A stretch of DNA of 64,000 bases from Bordetella holmesii ATCC 51541 (GCA_000612485.1 CP007494.1:2418001-2482000); one strand, 5' to 3'; positions 38,166 through 48,707 are shown, counted from the first letter of the stretch. The notes: generated by a model not told the origin, from the letters alone. Numbers and translations: made by a program.

Positions 38166-39239
38166 GTGTCACACAATACCGACGACCTTCGCATTCGTGA
38201 AATCAAAGAGCTCAACCCGCCCGCGCACGTGATGCGGGAGTTCCAATGCACCAAGGAAGTGTCGGAAACGGTATTTGCCGCGCGCAATGCCATGCACCGC
38301 ATTCTGCACGGCATGGACGATCGCCTGATCGTGGTCATTGGTCCATGTTCCATTCATGACACCGAGGCGGCTCTCGAGTATGCCCGCCGACTCAAGCCCC
38401 TGCGTGACCAGTTGTCGGCCGATCTGGAGATCGTCATGCGCGTCTACTTCGAGAAGCCGCGCACCACTGTGGGCTGGAAGGGGTTGATCAACGACCCGAA
38501 CCTGGATGGCAGCTTCGACATCAACAAGGGTGTGCGCGTAGCGCGCGAACTGTTGCTGGAGATCAACAGCCTGGGATTGCCGGCGGGATGTGAGTTTCTC
38601 GACATGATCACGCCGCAGTACATTGCGGATCTGGTGGCCTGGGGCGCCATTGGTGCGCGTACCACCGAGAGTCAGGTGCATCGTGAACTGGCCTCCGGTC
38701 TGTCCTGCCCGGTGGGCTTCAAAAATGGCACCGACGGCAATGTAAAAATAGCGGTCGATGCCCTCAAGGCCGCCTCGCAGCCGCATCATTTTCTGTCCGT
38801 GACCAAGGGCGGGCATTCGGCGATTGTGTCGACCGCCGGTAATGAAGACTGTCACGTCATCTTGCGGGGTGGCAAGGCGCCCAATTACGACGCTGCCAGC
38901 ATCGAGGCAGCTTGTCAGGACCTGTCCAAAGCAGGCCTGGCCCAACGGGTGATGGTCGACGCCAGCCACGCCAACAGCAGCAAGAACCCCGAGAACCAGC
39001 CGCGGGTGGCCGACGACATCGCGCGTCAGATGGCATGCGGCGATTCGCGCATCGTCGGCATCATGATCGAAAGTCACCTCGTGGGCGGGCGCCAGGATCT
39101 CGTGGCGGGGCAGCCGCTGACCTACGGCCAGAGCATCACCGATGGTTGCATCGACTGGGATGCGTCGGTGCAGACGCTGGAGCGGCTGGCGCTGGGGGTG
39201 CGCGAGCGCCGCCGTGCCACGCAGGTCAGTGGTAAATAA
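38166..39239 (+). CDS. aroG: 3-deoxy-7-phosphoheptulonate synthase (class I DAHP synthase)
   Basis: This 357-residue enzyme condenses phosphoenolpyruvate and erythrose-4-phosphate in the first step of the shikimate pathway to Phe, Tyr and Trp. Class I-alpha features are seen: VVIGPCSIHD with the metal-binding Cys, MRVYFEKPRTTVGWKG, GARTTESQ, CHVILRGG and MVDASHANS. The start is a GTG with AGGAGT upstream. The Phe/Tyr leader before it suggests attenuation by those amino acids. IS1001-like copy 2 begins two bases after its stop; its 8-bp target includes the last Lys codon and the stop. Confidence 0.95.
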   Translation: MSHNTDDLRIREIKELNPPAHVMREFQCTKEVSETVFAARNAMHRILHGMDDRLIVVIGPCSIHDTEAALEYARRLKPLRDQLSADLEIVMRVYFEKPRTTVGWKGLINDPNLDGSFDINKGVRVARELLLEINSLGLPAGCEFLDMITPQYIADLVAWGAIGARTTESQVHRELASGLSCPVGFKNGTDGNVKIAVDALKAASQPHHFLSVTKGGHSAIVSTAGNEDCHVILRGGKAPNYDAASIEAACQDLSKAGLAQRVMVDASHANSSKNPENQPRVADDIARQMACGDSRIVGIMIESHLVGGRQDLVAGQPLTYGQSITDGCIDWDASVQTLERLALGVRERRRATQVSGK

Positions 39240-39241
39240 AA

Positions 39242-40547
39242 GGTTCATCGCGGAATAGCGTGGAGCCGTGCTTGATTGCCGTTACGCTTGATCCTTGATT
39301 TTTCAAGGATCAAGGCCGGGATCATGCTGGACCGCAAGACGATCGAGAGGTTGGGTGGGTGGGAAGGTTATCGGGTGGAGCGGGTCGTGTGGCCTGAAGG
39401 TGAGAGCCGGACGGTCACGATTTACCTGAAGCCTTCAGCGCGAACGATGCACTGCGAGCACTGCGGCAACCGATGTCGGCAGGTGCATGAGACGACCACG
39501 CGCCGGGTGCGGGATCTGCCGCTAATGGCGCTGCGAGTGACGCTGGTAGTGCCGCGTCGGCGGGTCTGGTGCGAGCAGTGCGGTGGACCGCATCTGGAGA
39601 GGCTGAGCTGGCTGGGCCGTTACCAGCGAGTGACCGACCGGCTGGCCGAGGCGGTCAGCCAGTTGCTTGAGTCCAGCAACATTCTGGCCGTGGCGCGCTT
39701 CTTCCAACTGGGTTGGCACACGGTCAAGGCGCTGGACAAGGCCCTGCTGCGACGGGCGATCCAAGAGCCGGACTGGAGCCAGATCCACTACCTAGCGATG
39801 GACGAGTTCGCTCTACACAAGGGCCATCGTTATGCCACGGTCGTTGTCGATCCGATCCGCCGTCAGGTGCTATGGATCGGTGATGGCCGCTCGCGCGAGA
39901 CGGCCAGAGCCTTCTTCGAACAACTGCCAACTGGGGTTGCCCAGCAGATCCGGGCCGTAGCGATCGACATGACGACGGCCTATGAGCTGGAGATCCAGGC
40001 CAACTGCCCCAACGCCGAGATCGTCTACGACCTGTTCCACGTCGTGGCCAAGTACGGCCGTGAAGTGATAGACCGGGTGCGTGTAGACCAAGCGAACCAG
40101 TTGCGGCACGACAAGCCGGCCCGCCGGGTGATCAAGTCCAGTCGCTGGCTACTGCTGCGCAATCGCAAAAACCTCGATCCGTGCCAATCGGTAAAGTTGG
40201 ACGAGTTGCTCCAGGCCAACCAGCCCTTGCTCACCGCTTATCTGATGCGCGATGAGCTCAAACAGCTGTGGTTCTACCAACACCCCGGCTACGCCCGCCA
40301 GGCATGGGATCACTGGCTGCAACAGGCTCAGGGCAGCGGCATCGCCGCCTTGGCTCACTTCGCGCTCAAGCTAAAAGCCTATCTGCACGGGATTCTGTCT
40401 CGCTGTCGCCACCGGCTCAACACCAGCATCGTCGAGGGCATCAACAACACCATCAAAGTCATCAAGCGCCGCTCCTACGGCTACCGCGATCAGGAGTACT
40501 TCTTCCTCAAGATCCGGTCTGCATTCCCCGGTATTCCTCGATGAACC
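39242..40547 (+). mobile_element. IS1001-like element (ISL3 family), copy 2, 1306 bp
   Basis: Same ends and length as copy 1. It is flanked by the 8-bp duplication AAATAAAA (39234-39241 and 40548-40555). The insertion overlaps the aroG stop without changing the protein, and lies upstream of a broken FAD oxidase. Confidence 0.95.
39324..40544 (+). CDS. tnpA: ISL3-family transposase (IS1001-like copy 2)
   Basis: Intact 406-residue ISL3 transposase, with the same motifs as copy 1. It differs from copy 3 at a few residues (for example KRRSYGYR in place of KRRAYGYR). The ATG at 39324 was chosen for the usual length; the leader hairpin precedes it. Confidence 0.92.
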   Translation: MLDRKTIERLGGWEGYRVERVVWPEGESRTVTIYLKPSARTMHCEHCGNRCRQVHETTTRRVRDLPLMALRVTLVVPRRRVWCEQCGGPHLERLSWLGRYQRVTDRLAEAVSQLLESSNILAVARFFQLGWHTVKALDKALLRRAIQEPDWSQIHYLAMDEFALHKGHRYATVVVDPIRRQVLWIGDGRSRETARAFFEQLPTGVAQQIRAVAIDMTTAYELEIQANCPNAEIVYDLFHVVAKYGREVIDRVRVDQANQLRHDKPARRVIKSSRWLLLRNRKNLDPCQSVKLDELLQANQPLLTAYLMRDELKQLWFYQHPGYARQAWDHWLQQAQGSGIAALAHFALKLKAYLHGILSRCRHRLNTSIVEGINNTIKVIKRRSYGYRDQEYFFLKIRSAFPGIPR

Positions 40548-40661
40548 AAATAAAATGCCAGGCGGGCCCGCGATGCGGGCTTTTCCCGGCTGACGGGCAG
40601 GCCTGCAGCGGCACGCTACGGCGTAGAATGGCCGGGTGCCAACCCCATCCTGTTACTTGCC

Positions 40662-42070
40662 ATGAACGCACCTCTGCACTCTGAAACCTTGCGCCGTCCC
40701 GTACCCGCTGCCTGCCTGGATGGCCTGAAGGCAATCTTTGGCGATCGTTTGTCGCTTGCGGCGGCTGTTCGAGAGCATCATGGCAGGGACGAGTCGCCGT
40801 ATCCGCCCATGCTGCCCGACGCCGTCGTGTTTGCGCACTCCACCGAAGAAGTCGCGCAGGTGGCTCGGCTGTGCAATGCGCACCGCGTACCGTTGATACC
40901 CTATGGCGCCGGTTCTTCGCTGGAGGGGCATCTGCTGGCAGTGCAGGGTGGGATAAACCTGGACCTGTCGCAGATGAATCAGTTGCTCGCCGTCAACGCT
41001 GAAGACCTCGCCGCCACGGTGAAGGCCGGCGTGACGCGCAAGCAACTCAATGAAGAAATCCGCAGCACTGGCCTGTTTTTTCCGATTGACCCGGGAGCTG
41101 ACGCGAGCCTGGGGGGATGGCGGCGACTCGGGCTTCGGGCACCAACGCCGTCCGGTACGGGACGATGCGCGAGAACGTGATGTCGCTGACCGTCGTGACG
41201 GCCGACGGGCGCATCGTGCGCACCGCGGGCCGGGCGCGCAAGTCGTCGGCGGGTTATGACCTGACGCACATCTTCGTCGGCAGCGAGGGCACGTTGGGCA
41301 TCATTACCGAAGTCACCATCCGGCTCTATCCCCAGCCGGAAGCCGTGTCGGCCGCCATCTGTAACTTCCCGACCCTGGATGACGCCGTCCAAAGCGTCAT
41401 CGAGATCATCCAGATGGGGGTGCCGGTTGCGCGAGTCGAGTTCATGGACGCGGCGGCGGTCAAAGCCGTCAATCTGCACAGCAAACTGTCGCTGCGCGAG
41501 ACCCCCATGCTGGTGTTTGAGTTCCACGGCAGCCCCGCTGGTGTACAAGAGCAAGCCGAGACGGTGCAGGCCATTACGGCCGAGCACAGTGGCATGGACT
41601 TCGAATGGGCCGAGCGCCCGGAGGACCGCAATCGCCTGTGGACTGCGCGTCACAATGCGTATTTTGCCGGGCTGCAATTGCGGCCGGGCTGCCGCGCCAG
41701 CACCACCGATGTGTGTGTGCCGATTTCTCGCTTGGCGGACTGCGTGCGCGAAACAGTCGACGAACTGGACCGCGCCAGCTTTCCGTATACCATCGTGGGG
41801 CACGTGGGCGATGGAAATTTTCACGTATTGATGTTGCTCGACGGAGAGAACGAGACCGAGTGGCAATAGTCGGAAGCCATCAATCACAGTTTGGTGCGGC
41901 GCGCGATTGCCGCCGACGGCACATGCACCGGAGAGCACGGGGTAGGGCTGCATAAGATGCAGTTCATGGAGGAAGAGCACGGCGAAGATGCCTTGGCGCT
42001 CATGCGCAGTCTCAAGCATGCCTTCGACCCCAACAATATCCTCAATCCGGGAAAAATCTTCGCCTGGTAG
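40662..42070 (+). pseudogene. FAD-linked oxidase, D-lactate/glycolate dehydrogenase-like, frameshift and stop
   Basis: This would be a flavoprotein dehydrogenase of about 469 residues for D-lactate or glycolate (FAD-binding PCMH fold). It shows IPYGAGSSLEGHLLA and, in the second frame, VGSEGTLGIITEVT. The C-terminal GTCTGEHGVGLHKM and FDPNNILNPGKIF follow. One base is missing in the G run at 41111-41116; adding it gives ASLGGMAATRASGTNAVRYG. A TAG at 41867-41869 interrupts the second frame, after which the C-terminus continues normally to 42070. Two independent lesions make it a clear pseudogene. It lies upstream of the glc genes. Confidence 0.88.
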
Positions 42071-42085
42071 TGAGTTGCGTGCGGC

Positions 42086-42120
42086 AAGCAAAGGCGCCCC
42101 TCGAGGGGCGCCTTTGCTTT
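42086..42120 (+). terminator. Intrinsic terminator after the FAD oxidase pseudogene
   Basis: The stem aagcaaaggcgcccc / ggggcgcctttgctt has a TCGA loop and a short T run, 15 bases after the stop. Confidence 0.8.
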
Positions 42121-42300
42121 GGATGGTGGAAAACCCGCTCTGCGGGTAAATACCGGCATGAACAAAGTGTTTGTGCGCGCTATCTTTCCATTCATGACTT
42201 CACTTGTCGAAGCCGGCCTGAGCCACACCCAGGCGTCATTTTCTCCGCGTACCCTGGTGCAGTCATTATTGACTGTCGTGCCGGTGACCTGCCCCCAGAT

Positions 42301-43164
42301 TTAGTACGGCACCGACATAGAGCCCAGGGGTAAAAGACCTTCTTTCTGATGAGCCTGCACGAATTGCGCCGGCGTTAAATATCCGAGCGCGCTGTGAGGC
42401 CGATCGGTGTTGTACTCGACTCGCCAGTTTTCGATCAAGCTTTTAGCCTGTCGCAGGGACAAGAACCAGTGCTCGTTAAGGCATTCGTCGCGGAACTTGC
42501 CGTTGAAACTTTCGATATAAGCGTTCTCCACCGGCTTACCCGGCCGAATAAACGACAGCTTTACGCCTGCTTGGTAGGCCCAGGCGTCCAAGGCTCTTCC
42601 GGCGAACTCTGGCCCGTTGTCCACGGTAATAGATCGCGGCAGGCCACGCATCTCCGCCAGCCGTTGCAGCACCATGGCAACACGCAGTCCCGGCAACGAC
42701 GTATCGACCTCGATGGCCAGGCATTCGCGAGTGTAGTCATCGACGATAGTCAAACAGCGGAATCGGCGGCCATAGGCTAGGCCGTCGGCCACAAAGTCCA
42801 TTGACCAACTCTGATTCGGCGCGATTGCCGCTGGGCGAACCACGCGCTCGGTCGCCGCGATTCGCTTACGCTTTCGTTTTCGCACGCTTAACCCTGCCAG
42901 ACTGTACAGCCGCCAGATTCGCTTGTGATTTGCTTGCCAGCCTTCGCGACGTAAGAGCACATGGATCCTCCGATAGCCGTAGCGTCGTTTCGCCACTGCC
43001 ATCTCTTTCATGCGCTCGGTCAGCGCAGCATCGCCTGAGCGTGTGCTCTCGTAGGCAAACAGCGACCGCGAAATTCCTACCAGCCCACAGGCCCGGGTAA
43101 CACCCATGCTGCGCTCGGTCATTAATGTCCTGACCGCCTCGCGTTTGGCCTGCGGGCTGACTAC
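42301..43164 (-). CDS. IS3-family OrfB catalytic part (copy B)
   Basis: DDE catalytic domain identical in layout to copy A (SWSMDFVADG, ITVDNGPEF, YIESFNGKF), reached by -1 slippage at the end of orfA. It has YTRECLA like copy C. Intact. Confidence 0.9.
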   Translation of the reverse strand, partial: VVSPQAKREAVRTLMTERSMGVTRACGLVGISRSLFAYESTRSGDAALTERMKEMAVAKRRYGYRRIHVLLRREGWQANHKRIWRLYSLAGLSVRKRKRKRIAATERVVRPAAIAPNQSWSMDFVADGLAYGRRFRCLTIVDDYTRECLAIEVDTSLPGLRVAMVLQRLAEMRGLPRSITVDNGPEFAGRALDAWAYQAGVKLSFIRPGKPVENAYIESFNGKFRDECLNEHWFLSLRQAKSLIENWRVEYNTDRPHSALGYLTPAQFVQAHQKEGLLPLGSMSVPY

Positions 43165-43427
43165 TTTCGGCTTAGCAGATCCTGAAGCGCCGCCTTATCC
43201 AGCATCGACTCGGCCAACAGCTTCTTGAGCTTGTTGTTCTCCTGCTCCAGCTCCTTGAGCCTCTGAGCGTCCGACACCGTCATGCCACCGAACTTCGCCT
43301 TCCAGTTGTAGTACGTTGCCTCGGAGATTCCGTGCTTGCGGCACAACTCTGCGGGCTTGGCACCTGCATCGGCTTCCTTGAGCACGCCGATGATTTGCTC
43401 TTCCGTAAATCGTTTCTTCATTGCCAT
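43161..43427 (-). CDS. IS3-family OrfA (copy B)
   Basis: 88-residue helix-turn-helix protein identical to the OrfA of copies A and C, ending in the A_AAG_TAG slip site. Confidence 0.92.
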   Translation of the reverse strand: MAMKKRFTEEQIIGVLKEADAGAKPAELCRKHGISEATYYNWKAKFGGMTVSDAQRLKELEQENNKLKKLLAESMLDKAALQDLLSRK

Positions 43428-44906
43428 TCCTTTGGGAACGGACTCTACATCGATTTCGTACTAATCACGGGGAGCAGGTCACCGGCACATTGCGTGCTGT
43501 ATCGGGAGGAAGATACACGCCCCTATGAGTGCGATGGCCTGTCCCTGTTCCGTGCATTGCCCGCCGCGGTGGTCTTGCCAGAAACCGAAGCGCAATTGCA
43601 GGCCGTGCTGCGGCTGTGCAAGCGGCTGAACGTGCCGGTTGTGGCTCGCGGTGCCGGCACGGGCTTGTCAGGCGGCTCGCTGCCACATGCCCAGGGCGTG
43701 CTACTGGGTTTATCCAAGTTCAACCGTATCAAGCGTCTCGATCCGGCAGCGGGATTGGTGGTCGTCGAGCCCGGGGTGCGCAATCTGGCCATCTCGGAGG
43801 CCGCATCTGCCTACGGTCTTTACTATGCGCCGGACCCTTCGAGCCAGATCGCTTGCTCGATAGGCGGTAATGTGGCCGAGAACTCGGGGGCGTGCACTGT
43901 CTGAAATACGGTTTGACCGTGCACAACGTACTCAAGGTGCGCATCATCACTATCGATGGCGACGTGGTCGAGCTAGGCAGCGAGGCGCCGGATGCACCCG
44001 GACCTGAGTTGTTGCCGTTATTCATCGGCTCTGAGGGCATGCTGGGCGTGGTGAGCGAAGTCACGGTCAAACTCATTCCGAAGCCGGCCTGCGCGCAGGT
44101 GGTGATGGCGAGTTTCTCCAGCGTCGAGGCTGCAGGTCACGCCGTGACGCAGATCATTGCGGCCGGCATCATTCCTGCCGGGCTCGAGATGATGGACCGG
44201 CAGGCTACCCGCATGGTCGAGCCCTTCGTGCAGGCAGGCTACGACCTGGATGCCCAGGCTATCTTGTTGTGTGAGTCGGATGGCACCCCTGAGGAAGTCG
44301 CGCACGAGATCGAGCGCATGGAGGCGATCTTTCGTGCGGCCGGGTCCACTCGCTGCCAGGTTTCGTCATCGGAGGCCGAGCGCTTGCGTTTCTGGGCCGG
44401 CCGCAAGAATGCCTTTCCGGCGGCAGGGCGGGTCTCGCCGGATTACTACTGCATGGATGGCACGATTCCGCGCCGTCATCTGGCTCGCGTGCTCAATGCC
44501 ATCGAGCAGATGGAGGATGAGTTCGGGCTGCGGTGCGCAAATGTGTTTCATGCCGGGGACGGTAATTTGCATCCCCTGATTCTGTTCGATTCAAACAAGC
44601 CAGACGAGGTGGAGCGTGCCGAGAAGTTCGGCGCAGCCATCCTCGAACTGTGTGTGCAAGTCGGAGGCACCGTGACCGGAGAGCACGGGGTAGGAATGGA
44701 GAAGATAAACCAAATGTGCGTGCAATTTTCGCGTGACGAGCTTGACGCATTTCTGGCGGTCAAGCGGGCATTCGACCCGCCGGGCTTGCTGAATCCTGAG
44801 AAAGTGATATCGACCCTGGCACGCTGCGCCGAATACGGCAAGATGTATGTGCATGCCGGGGAGATGCGATTCCCTGACTTGGCTCGATTCTGAAAGGCGG
44901 ATCCCG

Positions 44907-46010
44907 ATGGAATTCGTCCTGTCGGACTTATGCGACCAGGTCATGACCGCCCACGCCGGCCACAAGCAGCTCATCATTGCCGGAGGAGGAAGCAAGCGCT
45001 TCTATGGCAATACGCGCCAGCCCGGCTCGGCGCATTATGTGCTGGACATGACAGCGTATCGTGGCATTGTGAACTACCAGCCTTCGGAGCTGGTCGTCAC
45101 GGCTCGCGCAGGTACGCCACTGGCCGAGTTGGAGGCGGTGTTGGCCGAGCAGGGGCAGATGCTGGCGTTTGAGCCGCCCCATTTCGATTCGGGTGCGACC
45201 GTGGGCGGCTGCGTGGCAGCTGGACTGGCCGGGCCACGGCGTCAGGCCTGTGGCGGCGTGCGCGATTATGTGTTGGGCGTGCGTCTGCTGGATTCCCAAG
45301 GTCACCTGCTGTCGTTTGGCGGCGAGGTCATGAAGAACGTCGCCGGCTACGATGTTTCGCGCCTGATGAGTGGCTCGCTGGGCATGTTCGGTGCCTTGAT
45401 TGACGTGTCACTCAAAGTGGTGCCCAAGCCCGTTTGCGAGCTCACCGTGCACGGCCAATCCACGCAGCAGGACGCGCTCGCGCTTTTCGCACGATGGCGC
45501 AGATTGCCTCTGCCGGTCTCGGCCACGGCCTGGGTGCCCGACGGAGGTGGCAGCGACGGCGGTGGATGGCTGGCGCGTCTGTCGGGTTCCGCGCCAGCCC
45601 TGCGTGCGGCGCGCGCGCAGGTCGGCGGCAAAGAACTGGAACCCGCTGTGGCATGTTCGGCTTGGCAGGCGTTGCGAGAGCAGACCCATGCGTTCTTTCA
45701 AGGGGGCGTTCCGCTGTGGCGCCTGGCCGTCTCGCCCACCGCCCCGCCATTACGCTTGGGCCCCATGCTGCTGGAGTGGGGTGGCGGGCAACGTTGGTTG
45801 AGCGCCCGTGCCGATGCGCAGGCAGTGCGTGCCGCGGCCCAGGAAGCGGGTGGCCATGCGACCTTGTTTCGCGCCCATGGCGGTCCAGTGCCTGCCGACG
45901 GTGTCTTTCATCCGCTGAGCCCGGGCGTGGCCCAGATCACCCGTCGGCTCAAGCAGGAGCTCGACCCTGCGGGATTGTTCAACCCGGGCCGCATGGTGCT
46001 GGAGCTATAG
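44907..46010 (+). CDS. glcE: Glycolate oxidase subunit GlcE
   Basis: This 367-residue FAD-binding-fold subunit works with GlcD and GlcF. The pattern LIIAGGGSKRFYG, GTPLAELEAVLAEQGQMLAF, and GGEVMKNVAGYDVSRLMSGS is typical, as is the C-terminal RLKQELDPAGLFNPGRM. AAAGGCGG precedes the ATG at 44907. The gene is intact but its partner glcD is broken, so the complex is probably inactive. Confidence 0.92.
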   Translation: MEFVLSDLCDQVMTAHAGHKQLIIAGGGSKRFYGNTRQPGSAHYVLDMTAYRGIVNYQPSELVVTARAGTPLAELEAVLAEQGQMLAFEPPHFDSGATVGGCVAAGLAGPRRQACGGVRDYVLGVRLLDSQGHLLSFGGEVMKNVAGYDVSRLMSGSLGMFGALIDVSLKVVPKPVCELTVHGQSTQQDALALFARWRRLPLPVSATAWVPDGGGSDGGGWLARLSGSAPALRAARAQVGGKELEPAVACSAWQALREQTHAFFQGGVPLWRLAVSPTAPPLRLGPMLLEWGGGQRWLSARADAQAVRAAAQEAGGHATLFRAHGGPVPADGVFHPLSPGVAQITRRLKQELDPAGLFNPGRMVLEL

Positions 46011-46014
46011 GCCA

Positions 46015-47265
46015 ATGCAGACAAATCTCGCTTCCTGGGCCCGCGGTACCGATCTTGGCCAAGAGGCCGACGCCATCCTGCGCCGTTGCGTGCACTGCGG
46101 GTTCTGCACCGCAACGTGCCCCACCTATCAAGTGCTGGGCGACGAACGTGACAGCCCCCGCGGGCGCATCTATCTGATCAAGCAGGTTCTGGAAGGTGCG
46201 CTGCCCACGCAGGCCACGCAGTTGCATCTGGATCGTTGCCTGACCTGCCGCAACTGCGAATCCACCTGTCCGTCCGGCGTCGAGTATGGCCATTTGATAG
46301 ATCTGGGACGCAAGGCGGTCGACGAGAGGGTCGCTCGCAGGTGGCCAGACCGTTTGCGACGCTGGCTGCTGCGCAAAGGAATGAATTCGGCTCTCTTTGC
46401 TCCGGCCATGCGTCTGGCGCAGACCTTCCGGCCGTTGCTGCCTCACGCGCTCAAGCTGAAGGTTCCGACATGGCGGGCGCCTGGGCTGCTGCCCGATCCG
46501 ACACGTCATCCGCGCCAAGTCCTCATGCCGCTGGGCTGTGTGCAGCCCAGCATGATGCCGGCCATCGACGCAGCAACGCTGCGGGTACTCGATGCCGTGG
46601 GTATCGGGGTGCGCCAGATCGCGGGGGCGGGCTGCTGTGGGGCGGTTAATTTTCATCTCGATGCTCAATCGGACGCGTTGGCGCAGATGCGCGCCAACAT
46701 CGATGCATGGTGGCCCTTGCTCATGGATGGCAGTGTGCAGGCCATCGTCATGAACGCATCCGGTTGCGGGGCCATGATCAAGGACTATGCCCATCATCTG
46801 CGTCATGATCCGCTTTACGCCGCCAAGGCTGCGGATGTGGTGGCGCGGGTCAAGGATATCGCTGAGCTGCTTGCGCCGCACGCCGGCGAGTTGGCGGCCA
46901 AGCTTGGTCCTGCCCCGGATGCCGTGTTCCATCCTCCCTGCACACTGCAGCATTGGCAGGGCCTGCGGCCTTTGAGCGAAAAGCTTCTGGTTGACCTGGG
47001 TTTCGCGCTGCAACCCTTTGCCGATGCGCAGCTGTGTTGCGGCTCGGCCGGCGCCTATTCGCTGCTGCATCCGGGCATGTCACGCTCGCTGCGCGACCGT
47101 AAGCTGTCTGCCATGGCGAGCGTGCATGCACAGGTCATTCTCTCGTCGAACGTCGGTTGTATCGGTCACCTGCAGGGCGGAACCGATATGCCTGTGCGGC
47201 ATTGGGTGGAAGTCGTCGACGAGCGGCTGCGCGCCGGTGCCGTGCCCGCTGCCAGGCTCGTCTAA
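46015..47265 (+). CDS. glcF: Glycolate oxidase iron-sulfur subunit GlcF
   Basis: This 416-residue subunit passes electrons from the flavin subunits. It has two 4Fe-4S motifs near the N-terminus (CVHCGFCTATCP from residue 25, then CLTCRNCESTCP). Two CCG-type cysteine regions follow (AGAGCCGAVNF, then DAQLCCGSAGAY). It starts 5 bases after glcE. Its stop overlaps the end of the convergent pntB by 4 bases. Confidence 0.94.
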   Translation: MQTNLASWARGTDLGQEADAILRRCVHCGFCTATCPTYQVLGDERDSPRGRIYLIKQVLEGALPTQATQLHLDRCLTCRNCESTCPSGVEYGHLIDLGRKAVDERVARRWPDRLRRWLLRKGMNSALFAPAMRLAQTFRPLLPHALKLKVPTWRAPGLLPDPTRHPRQVLMPLGCVQPSMMPAIDAATLRVLDAVGIGVRQIAGAGCCGAVNFHLDAQSDALAQMRANIDAWWPLLMDGSVQAIVMNASGCGAMIKDYAHHLRHDPLYAAKAADVVARVKDIAELLAPHAGELAAKLGPAPDAVFHPPCTLQHWQGLRPLSEKLLVDLGFALQPFADAQLCCGSAGAYSLLHPGMSRSLRDRKLSAMASVHAQVILSSNVGCIGHLQGGTDMPVRHWVEVVDERLRAGAVPAARLV

Positions 47266-48707
47266 TCGATGGCCCGGCCCATCTCTTCGACCACTTTCTT
47301 GGCGTCGCCGAAAACCATCATGGTGCGATCCATGTAGAAGAGTTCGTTGTCCAGGCCGGCATAGCCTGCAGCCATCGATCGCTTGTTGACGATGATATTG
47401 CGCGCTTTGTAGACGTCCAGAATGGGCATTCCGGCGATGGGTGAGGCAGGGTCGTTTTTTGCGGCCGGATTGACGACGTCATTGGCGCCGAGCACGAGCA
47501 CCACATCGGTCTGGCCAAATTCGGCGTTGATCTCATCCATTTCAAAGACCTGGTCGTAAGGTACCTCTGCTTCGGCCAGCAGCACGTTCATGTGACCTGG
47601 CATGCGGCCGGCCACCGGATTGATGGCGTACTTGACGGTGACTCCTCGGGCAGTGAGCTTGTCGGTCAGATCTTTGAGGGCGTGTTGCGCACGCGCTACT
47701 GCCAGGCCGTAGCCGGGCACGATGATCACGGACTCGGCGTTGGCCAGCAAAAAGGCCGCATCTTCGGGGCTGCCCGACTTCACTGGCCGCTGGGCTTGTT
47801 CGGCTGTGTTGCCCGTGGCCGCCGGCTGTCCGCCAAAGCCGCCCAGGATCACGTTGAAGAAAGAGCGGTTCATGGCCCGGCACATGATGTATGACAGGAT
47901 GGCGCCGGATGAACCCACCAGCGAGCCGGCAATGATGAGCATGGGATTGTTCAATGAAAATCCTATGCCTGCGGCTGCCCAGCCAGAGTAGCTGTTGAGC
48001 ATGGATACGACCACTGGCATGTCGGCGCCGCCGATCGGAATGATGATGAGCACGCCAAGCACGAAGGCCAGCACGGTCATCAGGATAAATGGCGTCCACG
48101 ATTGCGTAGCCATGAACCAGAGGCCGCAGGCCAGCATGAGGATGGCGAGCATCAGGTTGAGCGCATGCTGGCCTTTGAAGGTGACCGGCGCACCCTGAAA
48201 AAAACGGAATTTGTATTTACCGGATAATTTTCCGAATGCGATGACCGAGCCAGAGAACGTGATGGCTCCGACAAAGGTGCCGATGAAAAGTTCTAGCCGG
48301 TTGCCAGAGGGGATGGGCATGCCGGCTGCGGCGATGCCGAAGGCGTGGGGTTCGGCGACAACGGCGGTGGCGATGGCCACCGCTGCCAGGCCAATCATGC
48401 TGTGCATGAAGGCGACCAGTTCAGGCATCTTGGTCATCTCGACGCGCCGGGCCATCAGCGTGCCAACGCTGCCGCCGATTACCAAGCCCAGTAGCACCCA
48501 TCCCAGACCGATGGCGGGGCTGGCGCCGTCCTGGCGGGCCAAGCTTACGATGAGCGCGGCGGTAGTAAGCACGGCGATACCCATGCCGGCCATGCCGAAC
48601 GCATTGCCCATCCGCGAGGTGGCGGGATGGGACAGACCCTTGAGCGCCTGGATGAAGCATACCGAAGCGACCAGATAGAAGAGCGTGACCAGGTTGAGCG
48701 AGATCAT
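47262..48707 (-). CDS. pntB: NAD(P) transhydrogenase subunit beta
   Basis: This 481-residue membrane protein carries the proton channel (part of domain II) and the NADP-binding domain III (VIIVPGYGLAVARAQHALKD, then DVVLVLGANDVVNPAA). With PntA it couples proton flow to transfer of hydride from NADH to NADP. It overlaps pntAb by 4 bases. It is intact, but its partner pntAa is frameshifted here. Confidence 0.95.
   Translation of the reverse strand: MISLNLVTLFYLVASVCFIQALKGLSHPATSRMGNAFGMAGMGIAVLTTAALIVSLARQDGASPAIGLGWVLLGLVIGGSVGTLMARRVEMTKMPELVAFMHSMIGLAAVAIATAVVAEPHAFGIAAAGMPIPSGNRLELFIGTFVGAITFSGSVIAFGKLSGKYKFRFFQGAPVTFKGQHALNLMLAILMLACGLWFMATQSWTPFILMTVLAFVLGVLIIIPIGGADMPVVVSMLNSYSGWAAAGIGFSLNNPMLIIAGSLVGSSGAILSYIMCRAMNRSFFNVILGGFGGQPAATGNTAEQAQRPVKSGSPEDAAFLLANAESVIIVPGYGLAVARAQHALKDLTDKLTARGVTVKYAINPVAGRMPGHMNVLLAEAEVPYDQVFEMDEINAEFGQTDVVLVLGANDVVNPAAKNDPASPIAGMPILDVYKARNIIVNKRSMAAGYAGLDNELFYMDRTMMVFGDAKKVVEEMGRAID

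Larger units (their letters stand above)
42285..43481 (-). mobile_element. IS3-family element (IS407 group), copy B, 1197 bp
   Basis: Same element as copy A but on the minus strand. It has a 4-bp target duplication CCGG (42281-42284 and 43482-43485), and it interrupts glcD near codon 43. Confidence 0.95.
42158..44893 (+). pseudogene. glcD: Glycolate oxidase FAD subunit, split by IS3 copy B and frameshifted
   Basis: GlcD is the FAD subunit of glycolate oxidase, which oxidises glycolate to glyoxylate at the membrane. The first part (MNKVFVRAIFPFMTSLVEAG to TVVP) ends at the IS. With one CCGG target copy it continues in frame as PAHCVLYREEDTRPYECDG. VVARGAGTGLSGG and IGGNVAENSG follow. A missing G in the run at 43886-43890 then shifts the frame; adding it gives GGVHCLKYGLTVHNVL. 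The rest (FIGSEGMLGVVSEVTV to TGEHGVGMEKINQMC) is intact to 44893. glcE and glcF follow, so the complex loses its flavin subunit. Confidence 0.88.
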
